From Halobacteriales archaeon QS_1_68_20 (GTDB lineage Archaea > Halobacteriota > Halobacteria > Halobacteriales > PXRE01), in assembly GCA_003021085.1 (NCBI GenBank), contig PXRE01000024.1, positions 62,001 through 126,000 of the forward strand: a stretch of 64,000 bases of DNA, read 5' to 3'. Shown piece by piece: positions 33,331-42,016 of this stretch (position 1 is its first letter; every line of letters begins with the position of its first letter). A model generated the notes under the pieces. The model was not told the origin of the DNA and made no database searches. It worked only from the letters and a program-made list of their open reading frames with translations. The position numbers and the translations under genes are program-made.

Positions 33331-33340
33331 GGATAAAAAC
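33331..33340 (-). promoter_or_regulatory. TATA-like box of polB
   Basis: On the minus strand GTTTTTATCC, 25-34 bases before the ATG at 33306. Confidence 0.5.
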
Positions 33341-33459
33341 CTCCCCGGTCCGGCCCGTCACGGGAGGCGCGGGGGCCAGGGACGGTCGCTCCCCGCCTCC
33401 GGACAGCGGCGTCTGTCCGGTGAAAAGAGCTATGAGGGTCGGTAAACAACCCCGCACCC

Positions 33460-33630
33460 ATGTCCGACCGCGTTGACGCCGCCGACGGTGGGTCGACCCC
33501 GGCCGAGGAAGCCGGCAACACGACCATCGAGGCCTACGAGACGGACCGAGGGGTAGTCTTCTACGACGCGGACAACCCGCTCGCGTGGGTCGAGGCGACC
33601 GTCAGTTGTCGACTCGACGAGCAGGTCTGA
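33460..33630 (+). CDS. small acidic haloarchaeal protein (56 residues)
   Basis: Starts MSDRVDAADGG and contains TTIEAYETDRGVVFYDADN followed by PLAWVEA. The Y-E-T-D-x-G-V-V-x-Y-D-A-x-N-P-L-A-W block is one I recall from a very small, widely conserved haloarchaeal family (DUF7331-like, from memory). No membrane helix; function unknown. Divergent from polB and followed by a T-run. Confidence 0.7.
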   Translation: MSDRVDAADGGSTPAEEAGNTTIEAYETDRGVVFYDADNPLAWVEATVSCRLDEQV

Positions 33631-33644
33631 CCGCGGTCGAACGC

Positions 33645-33650
33645 TTTTTT
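33645..33650 (+). terminator. T-run after the small acidic protein gene
   Basis: Six T residues 15 bases after the stop codon, a typical archaeal termination signal. It also sits about 26 bases before the next gene's GTG, so it may double as a promoter element. Confidence 0.4.
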
Positions 33651-33675
33651 CACCGCCGCCCGCGTACCGGGTGGC

Positions 33676-34056
33676 GTGTTCCCCGAGGACGACCGGGACG
33701 CGACCGAACCGGGCGAGGAGGTCCGCCCGGAGGATCCGGCGGCCGAGTACGCCGAACCGGACCCCGAGGGTAGCCTCCCCGACCCCGAGCGCGAGTTGCC
33801 GAGCGTTCCCGAACCGCCGACGGCGCCGAACCCGCCCGAAGCGGACGTTCCCGGGGACCTCCAGCGGGCGTTCTGGACCACGGTAATCGTGTTCAACGTG
33901 GCGCTGTTGTCGCTGTCGGTCGGCGCCATGATGGTCGCGTTCGGCGTCCACCGGACCCTCGGCGCCGGACTCGTCGTCGTCGGACTCGCCTCCATGGTCC
34001 GGGGAGTCCTGAAGTACCGTGCGCTCTCGAACCGCGAGTGGAGCGAGGCCGACTGA
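33676..34056 (+). CDS. two-helix membrane protein, haloarchaeal
   Basis: A 126-residue protein: a Pro/Glu/Asp-rich cytoplasmic N-terminus (about 60 residues) and two membrane helices (about 66-90 and 94-115) with a short charged tail. The acidic Pro-rich half followed by FWTTVIVFNVALL is a pattern I associate with a haloarchaeal DUF family (7322-like, from memory). GTG start. Function unknown. Confidence 0.65.
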   Translation: MFPEDDRDATEPGEEVRPEDPAAEYAEPDPEGSLPDPERELPSVPEPPTAPNPPEADVPGDLQRAFWTTVIVFNVALLSLSVGAMMVAFGVHRTLGAGLVVVGLASMVRGVLKYRALSNREWSEAD

Positions 34057-34164
34057 TCCGACGGGAGGTGATCCGTCGGCTCCCGACGGAGCCGACCACT
34101 CCGACCAAGCCCCCGGGCGGGGCGAGGTAGCAAACACTAATTCCCGCGGCACGTAGGCCCGGAC

Positions 34165-34587
34165 ATGCGAACGGTCTGCGACGAGACCGGCCGGCAGTAC
34201 CTCCTGCTGAAGGAGTCGGGTGAATCGAGCCTGGTCCGGGACCCCGCCTCGGGCGAACGCCGGTACGTGGCCAACGACGAACTCTCGCCCGCGACCGGCG
34301 AGTCCCCGCTTGCGACCGCGGCCCGCGCCGTCCCCGACCCGGTCCGGCGACTCGTGACCGCCGTCCGCGACGAGCGGACGCTCGGTCTCCTGGTCGAACT
34401 CAATGAGCGCGGGCCGCTGGCGGTCAGGGGCGTCGTCGGTGGATACGACCTCTGTGAGAGCGACGTCCACGGGGCACTCGCGGAGTTCCAGGCGGCGGGC
34501 CTCGTCGACGAAACCGAAGTCGCCGGCGAACGGGGCTACGAACTCACCGGGGACGGCGAGGCTGCCGTCGAACTGCTCCAGCGGTAA
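34165..34587 (+). CDS. winged-helix domain protein, haloarchaeal
   Basis: A 140-residue protein: N-terminal beta hairpins (MRTVCDETGRQYLLLKESGE, SSLVRDPASGERRYV), then a winged-helix (RTLGLLVELNERGPLAVRGV, SDVHGALAEFQAAGLVDE, GERGYELTGDG). The same layout occurs in a haloarchaeal DUF family I recall as 7346-like. Probably a DNA-binding regulator; no ligand domain is seen. It ends 2 bases before the broken decarboxylase-like gene. Confidence 0.65.
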   Translation: MRTVCDETGRQYLLLKESGESSLVRDPASGERRYVANDELSPATGESPLATAARAVPDPVRRLVTAVRDERTLGLLVELNERGPLAVRGVVGGYDLCESDVHGALAEFQAAGLVDETEVAGERGYELTGDGEAAVELLQR

Positions 34588-34589
34588 CG

Positions 34590-35308
34590 ATGGGCGAGAC
34601 AGACCCCGGTCAGAAACGACACACCCTGGCGACCGGCGAGACCGTCACGGTCGCCCTGCAGACGAACGCGACGATGACCGGAACCGTCTTCTCTGCGGCG
34701 CTCTCGTCCGTCCGCGACCTCCTCCCGGACGAACTGTCGCCGTTGCGATTCGCGCCGAACCGGGCAGCGATCACGTTCGTCTCCGTTGCGTAACACGACG
34801 TCGACGACGGGGCCGTCGATCCGTACGACGAGTTCGGCGTCGTCGTGCCTGCGGCGCCCCGTTCGGAGACAGTGCCGCTGGCCGGGGTCGGCGGGTACGT
34901 CTGGCAACTGGTGGTCACGACCGAATCGGCCGAGTCCCTCGGGGACGGGTGGGGGTACCCCAAGGTCGTTGGGGACGTGGCCATCGAGGAGTCGGACGGC
35001 CGCAGGCGGACGACGGTCACCGTCGAGGTCGAGCGCGTCGCCACCCTGGGCGTGGCCAGACCACGGATCGTCTCCGGATCCGCGACCTCACGCAGTTACA
35101 CGCACGTAGACGGCGAACTGCACCGCGAGCAGACGCACGTGTTCGGCCGAATCGGCGGTGGCCGCTCGGCGGCCGGGCCTCCTGCGACCCCGGCGACCAC
35201 CCGCTGGGTCGCCGCCTCGCCGACCCCGACGTCGGGAACCGGGCGATGCCACGGTTCTTCGTCGACGGCACGTTCGAGATCGGCCCGCCCGAACCAGTAG
35301 AGGACTGA
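34590..35308 (+). pseudogene. acetoacetate decarboxylase-like gene, nonsense and frameshift
   Basis: The frame reads MGETDPGQKRHTLATGET and continues to FVSVA, then TAA at 34791-34793 where Tyr (TAC) is expected, and goes on in the same frame (HDVDDGAVDPYDEFGVVV, WGYPKVVGDVAIEESDG, SYTHVDGELHREQTHVFGR). Near 35172-35178 it shifts frame (two extra bases or one lost) before CDPGDHPLGRRLADPDVG and FFVDGTFEIGPPEPVED. The whole is about 238 codons, typical of acetoacetate decarboxylase-family proteins, whose catalytic Lys lies in a Y-P-K segment. Two independent lesions make decay more likely than error. The stop abuts the stop of rad50. Confidence 0.75.
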
Positions 35309-37972
35309 TCACTCCGCGAGGACTGCGTCGGCGTGCCGGACCGTCGACCGGTTCGAGGTCGGGTCCTTGGTGACTCGAACGAGGTCGTCGGCCGCGCCGA
35401 CCAGTTCCTCGTCGTGGCTGACGACGACGATCTGTTCGACCCCGACCTGCCGCATCGACTCCACCAGTTCGACGAGCTGGTGGACGTGCCCCGAATCGAG
35501 GAACACGGTCGGTTCGTCCAGCACCAGCGGCGGCATCGGCGCCGCGCCCTCGATGCCCTCCGCGAGCAACCGGTAGATCGCACACCGCAGGCTCAGGTTG
35601 AACAGGGCGCGCTCGCCGCCGGACAGTTGCTCGGGGTCCAGCGGTTCGCCGTTTTTCTGGTAGACGGTCAGTTCGTAGTCGCGGTCGAGTTCGATCCGGG
35701 AGTAGGAGTCGTTGCGGTAGACGAGGTCGAACACCTCGTTGAGCATCCGTTCGAGGCTGCTGACGTTACGTCGGCGCAACTCCGCCCGGAGGTCGCCGTA
35801 CATCCCCTCCAGGGTCTCGGCTTCCTCGTGGAGCGACTCCAGCCGGTCGAGTTTCGCGCCGAGTTCCTCCCGGCGGTCCCGCAGCGACTCCAGTTCCGAG
35901 ATCTCGTTGCGGACGCCGCCGATCTCGTTCTGTAGCTCGTCGCGGCGCTCCCGCAGCGACTCCAGTTTGGGTTCGACCTTCTGGAGGTAGTCCTCGGCGC
36001 GCTCTTTCTCTTCGCGGGCCTGTTCGACGCGGTCCTCGTCGTAGGCGTCTTCGAGCTCCGAGCGACGGTCGCGCTTCTCGCGGAGGCGTTCGCGGCGCTC
36101 GTCGTTCAGTTCTGCCTTGCTCTCGCGGCGCTCCTGGAGCGACTCGACCTCGGCCGAGCAGTCGTCGATCTCCTCGTCCAGCGAACGAACGCGCTGGAGG
36201 CGGTCGAGTTCGGCGTCGATTCCCTCCAGGTCCGCCTCCCGCTCCTCGATGCGCTGTTCGACCTCCGCCAGCGCTTCGCGCTTCTCGTCCGCGAGGTCGC
36301 GCTTCTCGTCGGCCTCCGATTCCAGGTCGGCTGCCTCCTCCTCGAGGCTTTCCACCCGTTCGCGGTCCGCCTCGACCGACGCCGCTCGCTCCTCGATCAG
36401 CGTCTCGACGTTCTCGCGGTTCTCCCGCCGTTGCGCGACCTGTCGCTCGGCCTCGAGGAGTTCCTCCGCGCGCTCGATCCGCTCGTCGAGGGACTCCAGT
36501 TCCTCCCGGCGGTCGTCGAGATCCGCCTCCAGCTCCGCGAGACGCTCGCGGTCCTCTTCCAGACCGTCGACGTGTGGAGAGTCCTCGACCGGCTGGCCGC
36601 ACTCCGGGCACTTGCCCTGGTCAAGCAGTCGTTCTGCTTCTTCGACCGAACTCCGGAGGGTCTCGACCTCGACCTGGCGGTCAGAGATGGTCTCGGCCAG
36701 GTCCTCGCGGTCGGCCTGCAGCGACTCCAGGTGCGATTCGGCCTCGCCGAACGCCACGGGAGCGTCCTCGAAGGTGGCCTGCCGTTCCTCGATCCGGTCG
36801 TCCAGGTCCGACAGTTTCTCGCGGCGTTCGTCCAGCTGCTTCTCGTCGGCCGCGATCTCCTCACGGAGTTCGTCGGCCTCCTCCCGTTTCTCGGCGGCTC
36901 GCTCCGCGAGGTCCTCGGCCGCGCTCTCGGCGTTCTCGACCTCGTTCTGGACGTTCTCGCGCTCGACCCGGAGGTCGCTCACCGCCTCGGCGACGTCCTC
37001 GCGGTTCCCGTCCAGCGTCTCGTTCCGGTCGTCGACGGCCGCGTCGTCCGCGTCCGTCTCGATCCCCGTCTCCGCCAGCAACTCGGCGCGTTCGTCGTCG
37101 AGTTCGTCGATCCGTTCGCGTCGTCGCTGGATCGACTCCTTGAGATCGTCGCGCTCCCGTTCGGTCTCTGCGATGGTCTCCTGGAGGTCGTCGACGTCCT
37201 CGCGGAGTTCCGCCAGTTCCTCGCGGCGCTCGGCGTGTTCCTCGAGGACCGACTCGGTCTCCTGGAGGGTCTCTCTGGCCTGCTCGCGGTTGTCCTCGAA
37301 CCGCTCGATCTCGTCGTCGACCTCGTTGCGCTCGGTCTCCAGTTCGTTGAGTCGGCCGTGGAGGTCCCGCTCCTCTTTGGCCTCGATCTGGTCGTCGAGG
37401 CTGTCGACCTGGCCCTCCACGTTCCCGAGTACGTCCTCGACGCCCAGCCTGGCGTCCCGCGCCCGTTCCCGGTAGTCCTCCAGTTTCCCGAGCTGGAGGA
37501 GGTCGTCGAGCATGTCCTGGCGCTCGCTGGGGGTCGCGTGGATGAGCTTGTTCACCTCGCCCTGGCGGACGTACGCGCAGTTGACGAACGCTTCCTCGTC
37601 CATCCGGAGCAGTTCGGTCACTCGCCTGCGGACGTCGGTGGCGCCCTCGAACTGTCCGTCCGGCGCTTCGAGGACGCACTTGGTCGTCTGTGCCGAGTCA
37701 CCGTGGACTTTCACCTCGCGGTGGACGCGGTAGGCGCCGCCGCCGTGGGTGAACTCCAGGGTTACCTCGCACTCGTCCTCGCCGTTGGTGATCACGTCGT
37801 CGAGGGTACCATCGAGCGCCCGGGACCCGTACAGCGCGAAGAAACACGCCTCCAGCAGCGAGGACTTCCCGGAGCCGTTGGGTCCGTGGATGACCGACAC
37901 GCCGGCCTGGAGGCGCAGGTCGGCGTCCCCGTAGCACTTGAAGTTCCGCAGCGTGATCCGGTCGAACCTCAC
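35309..37972 (-). CDS. rad50: DNA double-strand break repair ATPase Rad50
   Basis: An 887-residue SMC-like ATPase. Walker A is IHGPNGSGKSSLLEAC, the Q-loop region follows, two long coiled coils (about 160-430 and 470-740) flank the zinc hook CPECGQPVE (C-x-x-C, about residue 455), and the C-terminus carries the signature LSGGERALFNLSL and Walker B PPLVLDEPTVFLDSG. It partners Mre11 in DNA-end processing. The start overlaps the mre11 stop by 4 bases (ATGA), so translation is coupled. Confidence 0.95.
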   Translation of the reverse strand: MRFDRITLRNFKCYGDADLRLQAGVSVIHGPNGSGKSSLLEACFFALYGSRALDGTLDDVITNGEDECEVTLEFTHGGGAYRVHREVKVHGDSAQTTKCVLEAPDGQFEGATDVRRRVTELLRMDEEAFVNCAYVRQGEVNKLIHATPSERQDMLDDLLQLGKLEDYRERARDARLGVEDVLGNVEGQVDSLDDQIEAKEERDLHGRLNELETERNEVDDEIERFEDNREQARETLQETESVLEEHAERREELAELREDVDDLQETIAETERERDDLKESIQRRRERIDELDDERAELLAETGIETDADDAAVDDRNETLDGNREDVAEAVSDLRVERENVQNEVENAESAAEDLAERAAEKREEADELREEIAADEKQLDERREKLSDLDDRIEERQATFEDAPVAFGEAESHLESLQADREDLAETISDRQVEVETLRSSVEEAERLLDQGKCPECGQPVEDSPHVDGLEEDRERLAELEADLDDRREELESLDERIERAEELLEAERQVAQRRENRENVETLIEERAASVEADRERVESLEEEAADLESEADEKRDLADEKREALAEVEQRIEEREADLEGIDAELDRLQRVRSLDEEIDDCSAEVESLQERRESKAELNDERRERLREKRDRRSELEDAYDEDRVEQAREEKERAEDYLQKVEPKLESLRERRDELQNEIGGVRNEISELESLRDRREELGAKLDRLESLHEEAETLEGMYGDLRAELRRRNVSSLERMLNEVFDLVYRNDSYSRIELDRDYELTVYQKNGEPLDPEQLSGGERALFNLSLRCAIYRLLAEGIEGAAPMPPLVLDEPTVFLDSGHVHQLVELVESMRQVGVEQIVVVSHDEELVGAADDLVRVTKDPTSNRSTVRHADAVLAE

Positions 37973-39384
37973 AGGAACTCCTCCATCGAGGCCTGGTCGT
38001 CCTGGCTCGCCGTCTCCTCGGCGGGCGCATCGGCCGCGGCGTCGCTCCCGTCACCGGAATCGTCGGCCGCCGCCGTCTCGTCCGCCTCGTGACTGCCGGC
38101 CGACGCGTCACCGGTAGCCGACTCACCGTCGGTCGCAGGGGCGTCGTCGACGGCCGTCGTGTCGTCGTCGGCCGCCTCGCCGTCAGCCACTCCTTCAGCG
38201 TCCGCTTTTGCGTCGACGACGCCCGTCTCGCCCGTTCCGTCTTCGGCCTCGTCCTCGGGGACCCGATCGAAGGCGGCCGGGTCCTCCGAGAGCAGTTCCT
38301 CGACGTCGCGTTTCACCTCGTCGCGCACGTTCGAGTCAGCGATGGCGTCGGTCCGGACCGTCCGGTCGACGCCGCGGGCCGCGCTACTCAGGCCCAGTTC
38401 CCGGACGCGCTCGCGGACGGCCTCGTCGGGGTCCGCGAACCGGACCTCCACGTCCTCGTCCTCGCTCTCGAGTTCGCGACGGTCGTTCACCCGGGCAACC
38501 ATCGCTCCCCGCTCGCGGGCGTACTCCTCGACTTCGGCGGGGGTGATGGGGTCGCCCTCGCCGTCGATGGTCACCAGCGCCACGGCGTCCGAGAGGTCGT
38601 ACTCGCGGACGCGTTCCCGGACGCGCTCGACACCCTCGTCTTCCCGGAGTTCCACGTCGACGAACGCGAATTCCCGCGTCTCCAGGCCGCGCCGCCGGAT
38701 TCGGACCCCCTCCCCGAACTCGACGAGGTTGTACCCGCGGGCGTCCCGTTCGCTCGCGCTCGTGCGCTCGGTCGACCCGGCGTAGGTGACCCAGGTTTCG
38801 CCGACTTCGGCCCGGTCGGCCTCGTGCTCGTCGCCCAGGAGGACGGCGTCGAACTCGACGTTCGCGGACTCGATGACGTCCTCGACGTCCCAGGTAGGGC
38901 CCCGGATGGAGGGTGCCAGCGGCGCGAACTGGCCGTGGGCGACCAGCGCCGCGCGCTCGGTCTCTGGCGGTTCGAACTCGTAGTCGAGGTCCTCCCGCTG
39001 TGACGGCGGGACGTAGTCCAGGCCGTAGAGGGTGACGTCCCCGACCACCGTCCCCGATTCGTCCAGCCTCGTCGCCAGGCCCATCGTCTCGAAGAGGTCC
39101 AGCCACTGGGCCTCGCGTTTGTCCTCGTGGTTGCCGACGACGGCGAAAAACGGGATGTCGGCCTCGTCGAGGGTCCGGAGCGCGGAGACGGTCCCCAGCA
39201 GGTCCACCAGCCCCGGCCGGCGGTCGTGAAACACGTCGCCGGCGTGGACGACGGCGTCGACGTCGTCCGAGACGGCGTCCTCCAGCACCCGCCGGAACGC
39301 CGCCAGGAAGTCCTCCCGGCGTTCCGGCGAGTTGTACTGCCGGTAGCCGAGGTGCGTGTCCGCCGTGTGCAACACCGTCGTCAT
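37969..39384 (-). CDS. mre11: DNA double-strand break repair nuclease Mre11
   Basis: A 471-residue nuclease. Phosphoesterase motifs: HTADTHLGYRQY, HAGDVFHDRRP, VVGNHEDKREAQ, HGQFAPLAPS and GDEHEADRAE (the last replaces the common G-H-x-H). The core (about 1-260) is followed by the capping domain and a long, Asp/Glu/Ala-rich halophilic tail of about 110 residues ending DDQASMEEFL, probably the Rad50-binding end. The ATG (MTTVLHTADTH) is preferred to an upstream start because of the conserved N-terminus. Confidence 0.95.
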   Translation of the reverse strand: MTTVLHTADTHLGYRQYNSPERREDFLAAFRRVLEDAVSDDVDAVVHAGDVFHDRRPGLVDLLGTVSALRTLDEADIPFFAVVGNHEDKREAQWLDLFETMGLATRLDESGTVVGDVTLYGLDYVPPSQREDLDYEFEPPETERAALVAHGQFAPLAPSIRGPTWDVEDVIESANVEFDAVLLGDEHEADRAEVGETWVTYAGSTERTSASERDARGYNLVEFGEGVRIRRRGLETREFAFVDVELREDEGVERVRERVREYDLSDAVALVTIDGEGDPITPAEVEEYARERGAMVARVNDRRELESEDEDVEVRFADPDEAVRERVRELGLSSAARGVDRTVRTDAIADSNVRDEVKRDVEELLSEDPAAFDRVPEDEAEDGTGETGVVDAKADAEGVADGEAADDDTTAVDDAPATDGESATGDASAGSHEADETAAADDSGDGSDAAADAPAEETASQDDQASMEEFL

Positions 39385-39408
39385 GTGCCGGTCCTTCGGC
39401 GTCGGTCC

Positions 39409-39418
39409 CTTTATTGAT
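39409..39418 (-). promoter_or_regulatory. TATA-like box of mre11-rad50
   Basis: On the minus strand TCAATAAAGG lies 25-34 bases before the mre11 ATG and overlaps the last codons and stop (TAA) of the upstream gene, so the repair genes can be transcribed on their own. Confidence 0.45.
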
Positions 39419-39842
39419 TCCGAGAGCGGCGCAGGGCCGTCGAATCGCCGCTTCGCGGCGGGCGTGACCGCTCGTCTGTGCCACCTGCGCCGGTAGGAAC
39501 GCGGGCCGGGTCGTCCCGGGGCGGGTCGTGCCCGGAGTCGGCCGCGTGAGCGATCCACTCGAAAGCGGCCAGCGCCCGCTGCCCCCTCCGAGCGAGTGAT
39601 CGGTCGCCGGCGCGTTCTGCCGCGTCGACGGCCCGGCGGAGGCGTGCAAGTCCGCCGTCCTCTCGAAACGACGCGGCCCGGTCCAGATCTTCGACGGCCT
39701 CGGTGGCTTCGTCGACGACCCCCCGGAAGTTACGATCCAGTTCTCCGTGGTAGCCGCAGGTCGTTCCGTTTCGCCGTCGGCGTGAGGGCACTCCCGCCGC
39801 CAGTCGTGCCAGCGCCCGTTTCACCGCCTCGGGTTCGGCCAT
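39411..39842 (-). CDS. helical haloarchaeal protein upstream of mre11
   Basis: A 143-residue protein from MAEPEAVKRALARL. Helices carry many Arg/Ala/Glu; GTTCGYHGELDRNFRGVVDEAT is the most conserved-looking block. The last 35 residues are Pro/Arg/Asp-rich and disordered. No domain is recognised. A TATA-like box (near 39866-39873) lies 25-30 bases upstream. Its constant place beside mre11-rad50 in haloarchaea, if confirmed, would suggest a repair role. Confidence 0.6.
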   Translation of the reverse strand: MAEPEAVKRALARLAAGVPSRRRRNGTTCGYHGELDRNFRGVVDEATEAVEDLDRAASFREDGGLARLRRAVDAAERAGDRSLARRGQRALAAFEWIAHAADSGHDPPRDDPARVPTGAGGTDERSRPPRSGDSTALRRSRNQ

Positions 39843-40064
39843 GGGCAGTGGTGGTCCCGGCTTCACTTATGAACCTTCGGCGGGGGACTCCGGATACGGC
39901 GATCCGGGCCTGACCGCGAGACCTAACGGGGACGACCAGGCTCTGGCGGAGTTCCTTTACGGAATTCTGGAGACTTATAAGGGAAGGGGAAGTCGGCTGT
40001 CGGCCCCGAACGGCACCCCGTCGGTGGTGGCCGGTCGTGCCTCCTTCGTCGGTCGACCCGCGTG

Positions 40065-40328
40065 TCACTCGATGTCCAGGGTGTAGAGTCGCTTGCGAGC
40101 GTCCGAGAACGAGAACCGCGACTCCACCACGCCTTCCTCTTCGAGGCGGGTCAGCGCGTACCGGACGGTCCGGGACGGCAACAGCGTCTTCTCGGCTAGT
40201 TCGCTCTGGCTCAGCGTGTCGTTGTACTCCAGTACCTTGGCGACGAGTTTCGCGCTGGGCGGCAGGTCCGCGACTGCGTCCCACCCATCGGCGCTCGATT
40301 CGGTCTGTACGTGCTCGGAAGCGCTCAT
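40065..40328 (-). CDS. winged-helix transcriptional regulator (MarR/TrmB-like)
   Basis: An 87-residue winged helix: LPPSAKLVAKVLEYNDTLS, SELAEKTLLPSRTVRYALTR, EEEGVVESRFSFSDARKRLY. It has only the DNA-binding domain, as in many haloarchaeal TrmB/MarR-like mini-regulators. The start (MSASEHVQTESSADG) is supported by an AT-rich box 26-37 bases upstream. It is divergent from PAN with a 154-base gap that is AT-rich for this genome. Confidence 0.78.
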   Translation of the reverse strand: MSASEHVQTESSADGWDAVADLPPSAKLVAKVLEYNDTLSQSELAEKTLLPSRTVRYALTRLEEEGVVESRFSFSDARKRLYTLDIE

Positions 40329-40353
40329 CGTACCCACTCCTTCCGGATACAGG

Positions 40354-40365
40354 GTAATAATATTT
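40354..40365 (-). promoter_or_regulatory. TATA-like box of the wHTH gene
   Basis: TAATAATATTTC (plus strand) gives AAATATTATTA on the minus strand, 26-37 bases before the ATG at 40328. Confidence 0.5.
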
Positions 40366-40453
40366 CCCATTTGGTGATATTACTATTAAAAATCATTCGA
40401 CGGTTTTCCGCTGAAAGAACGCGGAAACGGCGGGGTTATCCGACCCGAAGTCT

Positions 40454-40460
40454 CTTATGA
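40454..40460 (+). promoter_or_regulatory. TATA-like box of PAN
   Basis: CTTATGA, 23-29 bases before the ATG at 40483. Confidence 0.5.
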
Positions 40461-40482
40461 GGGTAACACGTAAAAGCGGCTA

Positions 40483-41697
40483 ATGACCGATACAGTCGAC
40501 GACGTCGACCTTCCGTACGACAAGGAGGAGGCGTCGGCACAGGACAAGATAGCCGCGTTGCGTGAACGCCTGGAGGTGCTCGAACAGCAAAACGAGGAGA
40601 TGCGGGACAAACTGCTGGACGCCAACGCAGAGAACAACAAGTACCAGCAGAAACTCGAGCGCCTGACCCACGAGAACAAGAAACTCAAGCAGTCCCCGCT
40701 GTTCGTGGCGACGGTCCAGGAACTCACCGACGAGGGCGTCATCATCAAGCAACACGGCAACAACCAGGAGGCGCTCACCGAGGTCACCGAGGAGATGCGG
40801 GAGGACCTCGAACCCGACGACCGCGTGGCGGTCAACAACTCACTCTCTATCGTCAAGAGCCTCGACGACGAGACGGACGTTCGCGCCCGCGTCATGCAGG
40901 TCGACGAGAGCCCCGAGGTCCACTACACCGACATCGGCGGCCTCGACGAGCAGATCACCGAGGTCCGCGAGACCGTCGAGATGCCCCTCCAGAAGCCGGA
41001 CATGTTCGACGACGTGGGCATCGATCCGCCGAGCGGCGTCCTCCTGCACGGCCCGCCGGGCACGGGGAAGACGATGCTGGCGAAGGCGGTGGCCAGCGAG
41101 ACCGACGCCACCTTCATCAAGATGGCCGGGTCGGAACTCGTCCACAAGTTCATCGGCGAGGGGGCGAAACTCGTCAGGGACCTCTTCGACGTCGCCCGCC
41201 AGCACGAACCCTCCGTGCTGTTCATCGACGAGATCGACGCCATCGCCAGCAAGCGCACCGAGAGCAAGACCTCCGGGGACGCCGAGGTCCAGCGGACCAT
41301 GATGCAACTCCTCTCGGAGATGGACGGCTTCGAGGACCGCGGCGAGATCCGGATCATCGCCGCCACCAACCGCTTCGACATGCTGGATCGCGCCATCCTC
41401 CGGCCGGGCCGGTTCGACCGCCTCATCGAGGTGCCCAAGCCCAACGTGGAGGGCCGCGAGAAGATCTTCCAGATCCACACCCGCGACATGAACGTCTCCG
41501 ACGATTTGGACTTCGCGATGCTGGCCACCGAGGCCGAAGAAGCCAGCGGCGCGGACATCAAGGCCACCTGCACGGAGGCAGGGATGTTCGCCATCCGCGA
41601 CGACCGCACCGAGATCACGATGGAGGACTTCCGGAACGCCTGGGAGAAACTCCAGCAGGAAGACGAAGACGGCGAAATCTCGAAGACGTTCGCCTGA
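40483..41697 (+). CDS. pan: proteasome-activating nucleotidase PAN
   Basis: A 404-residue AAA+ ATPase: N-terminal coiled coil (about 17-65), OB-domain (about 70-130), Walker A GPPGTGKTMLAKAVA, Walker B SVLFIDEIDAIA, second region of homology ATNRFDMLDRAILRPGRFDR and the C-domain. It unfolds proteins for the 20S proteasome. The extreme C-terminus is ISKTFA: the hydrophobic-Tyr-X tail that opens the 20S gate in many PANs is not strictly kept (Phe at the Tyr place). Haloarchaea usually have two PANs; this may be the second type. Confidence 0.95.
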   Translation: MTDTVDDVDLPYDKEEASAQDKIAALRERLEVLEQQNEEMRDKLLDANAENNKYQQKLERLTHENKKLKQSPLFVATVQELTDEGVIIKQHGNNQEALTEVTEEMREDLEPDDRVAVNNSLSIVKSLDDETDVRARVMQVDESPEVHYTDIGGLDEQITEVRETVEMPLQKPDMFDDVGIDPPSGVLLHGPPGTGKTMLAKAVASETDATFIKMAGSELVHKFIGEGAKLVRDLFDVARQHEPSVLFIDEIDAIASKRTESKTSGDAEVQRTMMQLLSEMDGFEDRGEIRIIAATNRFDMLDRAILRPGRFDRLIEVPKPNVEGREKIFQIHTRDMNVSDDLDFAMLATEAEEASGADIKATCTEAGMFAIRDDRTEITMEDFRNAWEKLQQEDEDGEISKTFA

Positions 41698-41707
41698 TCC
41701 CTTCTCC

Positions 41708-41911
41708 TCACCAGTAGGACGTGCCGCCTTTGGCGAACCGCTCGCCGTAGGCGCCGAGGCCGAAGAACACGACCAGTACCAGCACCACCACGGCCATCGC
41801 CGCAGTCTCCTCGACCAGCGATTCGCCGCGGATCACCAGCGACCCGAGCGCCAGCAGTGCGATCAGCGACGTCCCGAGGACGCCCGTCAGCCTGAGCCTC
41901 GCCATGTCCAT
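41708..41911 (-). CDS. small membrane protein (67 residues)
   Basis: MDMARLRLTGVLGTSLIALL then a second hydrophobic stretch AAMAVVVLVLVVFFGLGAYG: two membrane helices with a short Arg/Glu loop and tail ERFAKGGTSYW. It converges on PAN. A start two codons later (MARLRL) is equally likely. No family recognised. Confidence 0.6.
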   Translation of the reverse strand: MDMARLRLTGVLGTSLIALLALGSLVIRGESLVEETAAMAVVVLVLVVFFGLGAYGERFAKGGTSYW

Positions 41912-42016
41912 GCGTGCGCGGGCGGCCGGTAAAAATCCGGCGCCTTCGGCGGCGTCCGGACCCTCCGTCGTCGGGGAATGGCCGCATTCAAGTCGCCGGG
42001 GACCCGACGACCGGGC

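Noticed and set aside
31681-33336. 551-codon frame opposite polB
   Set aside because: No domains and complementary codon pattern; a shadow of the polymerase gene.
39841-40086. 81-codon plus-strand frame near a TTATAAGG stretch
   Set aside because: It overlaps the gene upstream of mre11 and the wHTH end and has no conserved-looking blocks; the TATA-like stretch may serve the minus strand.
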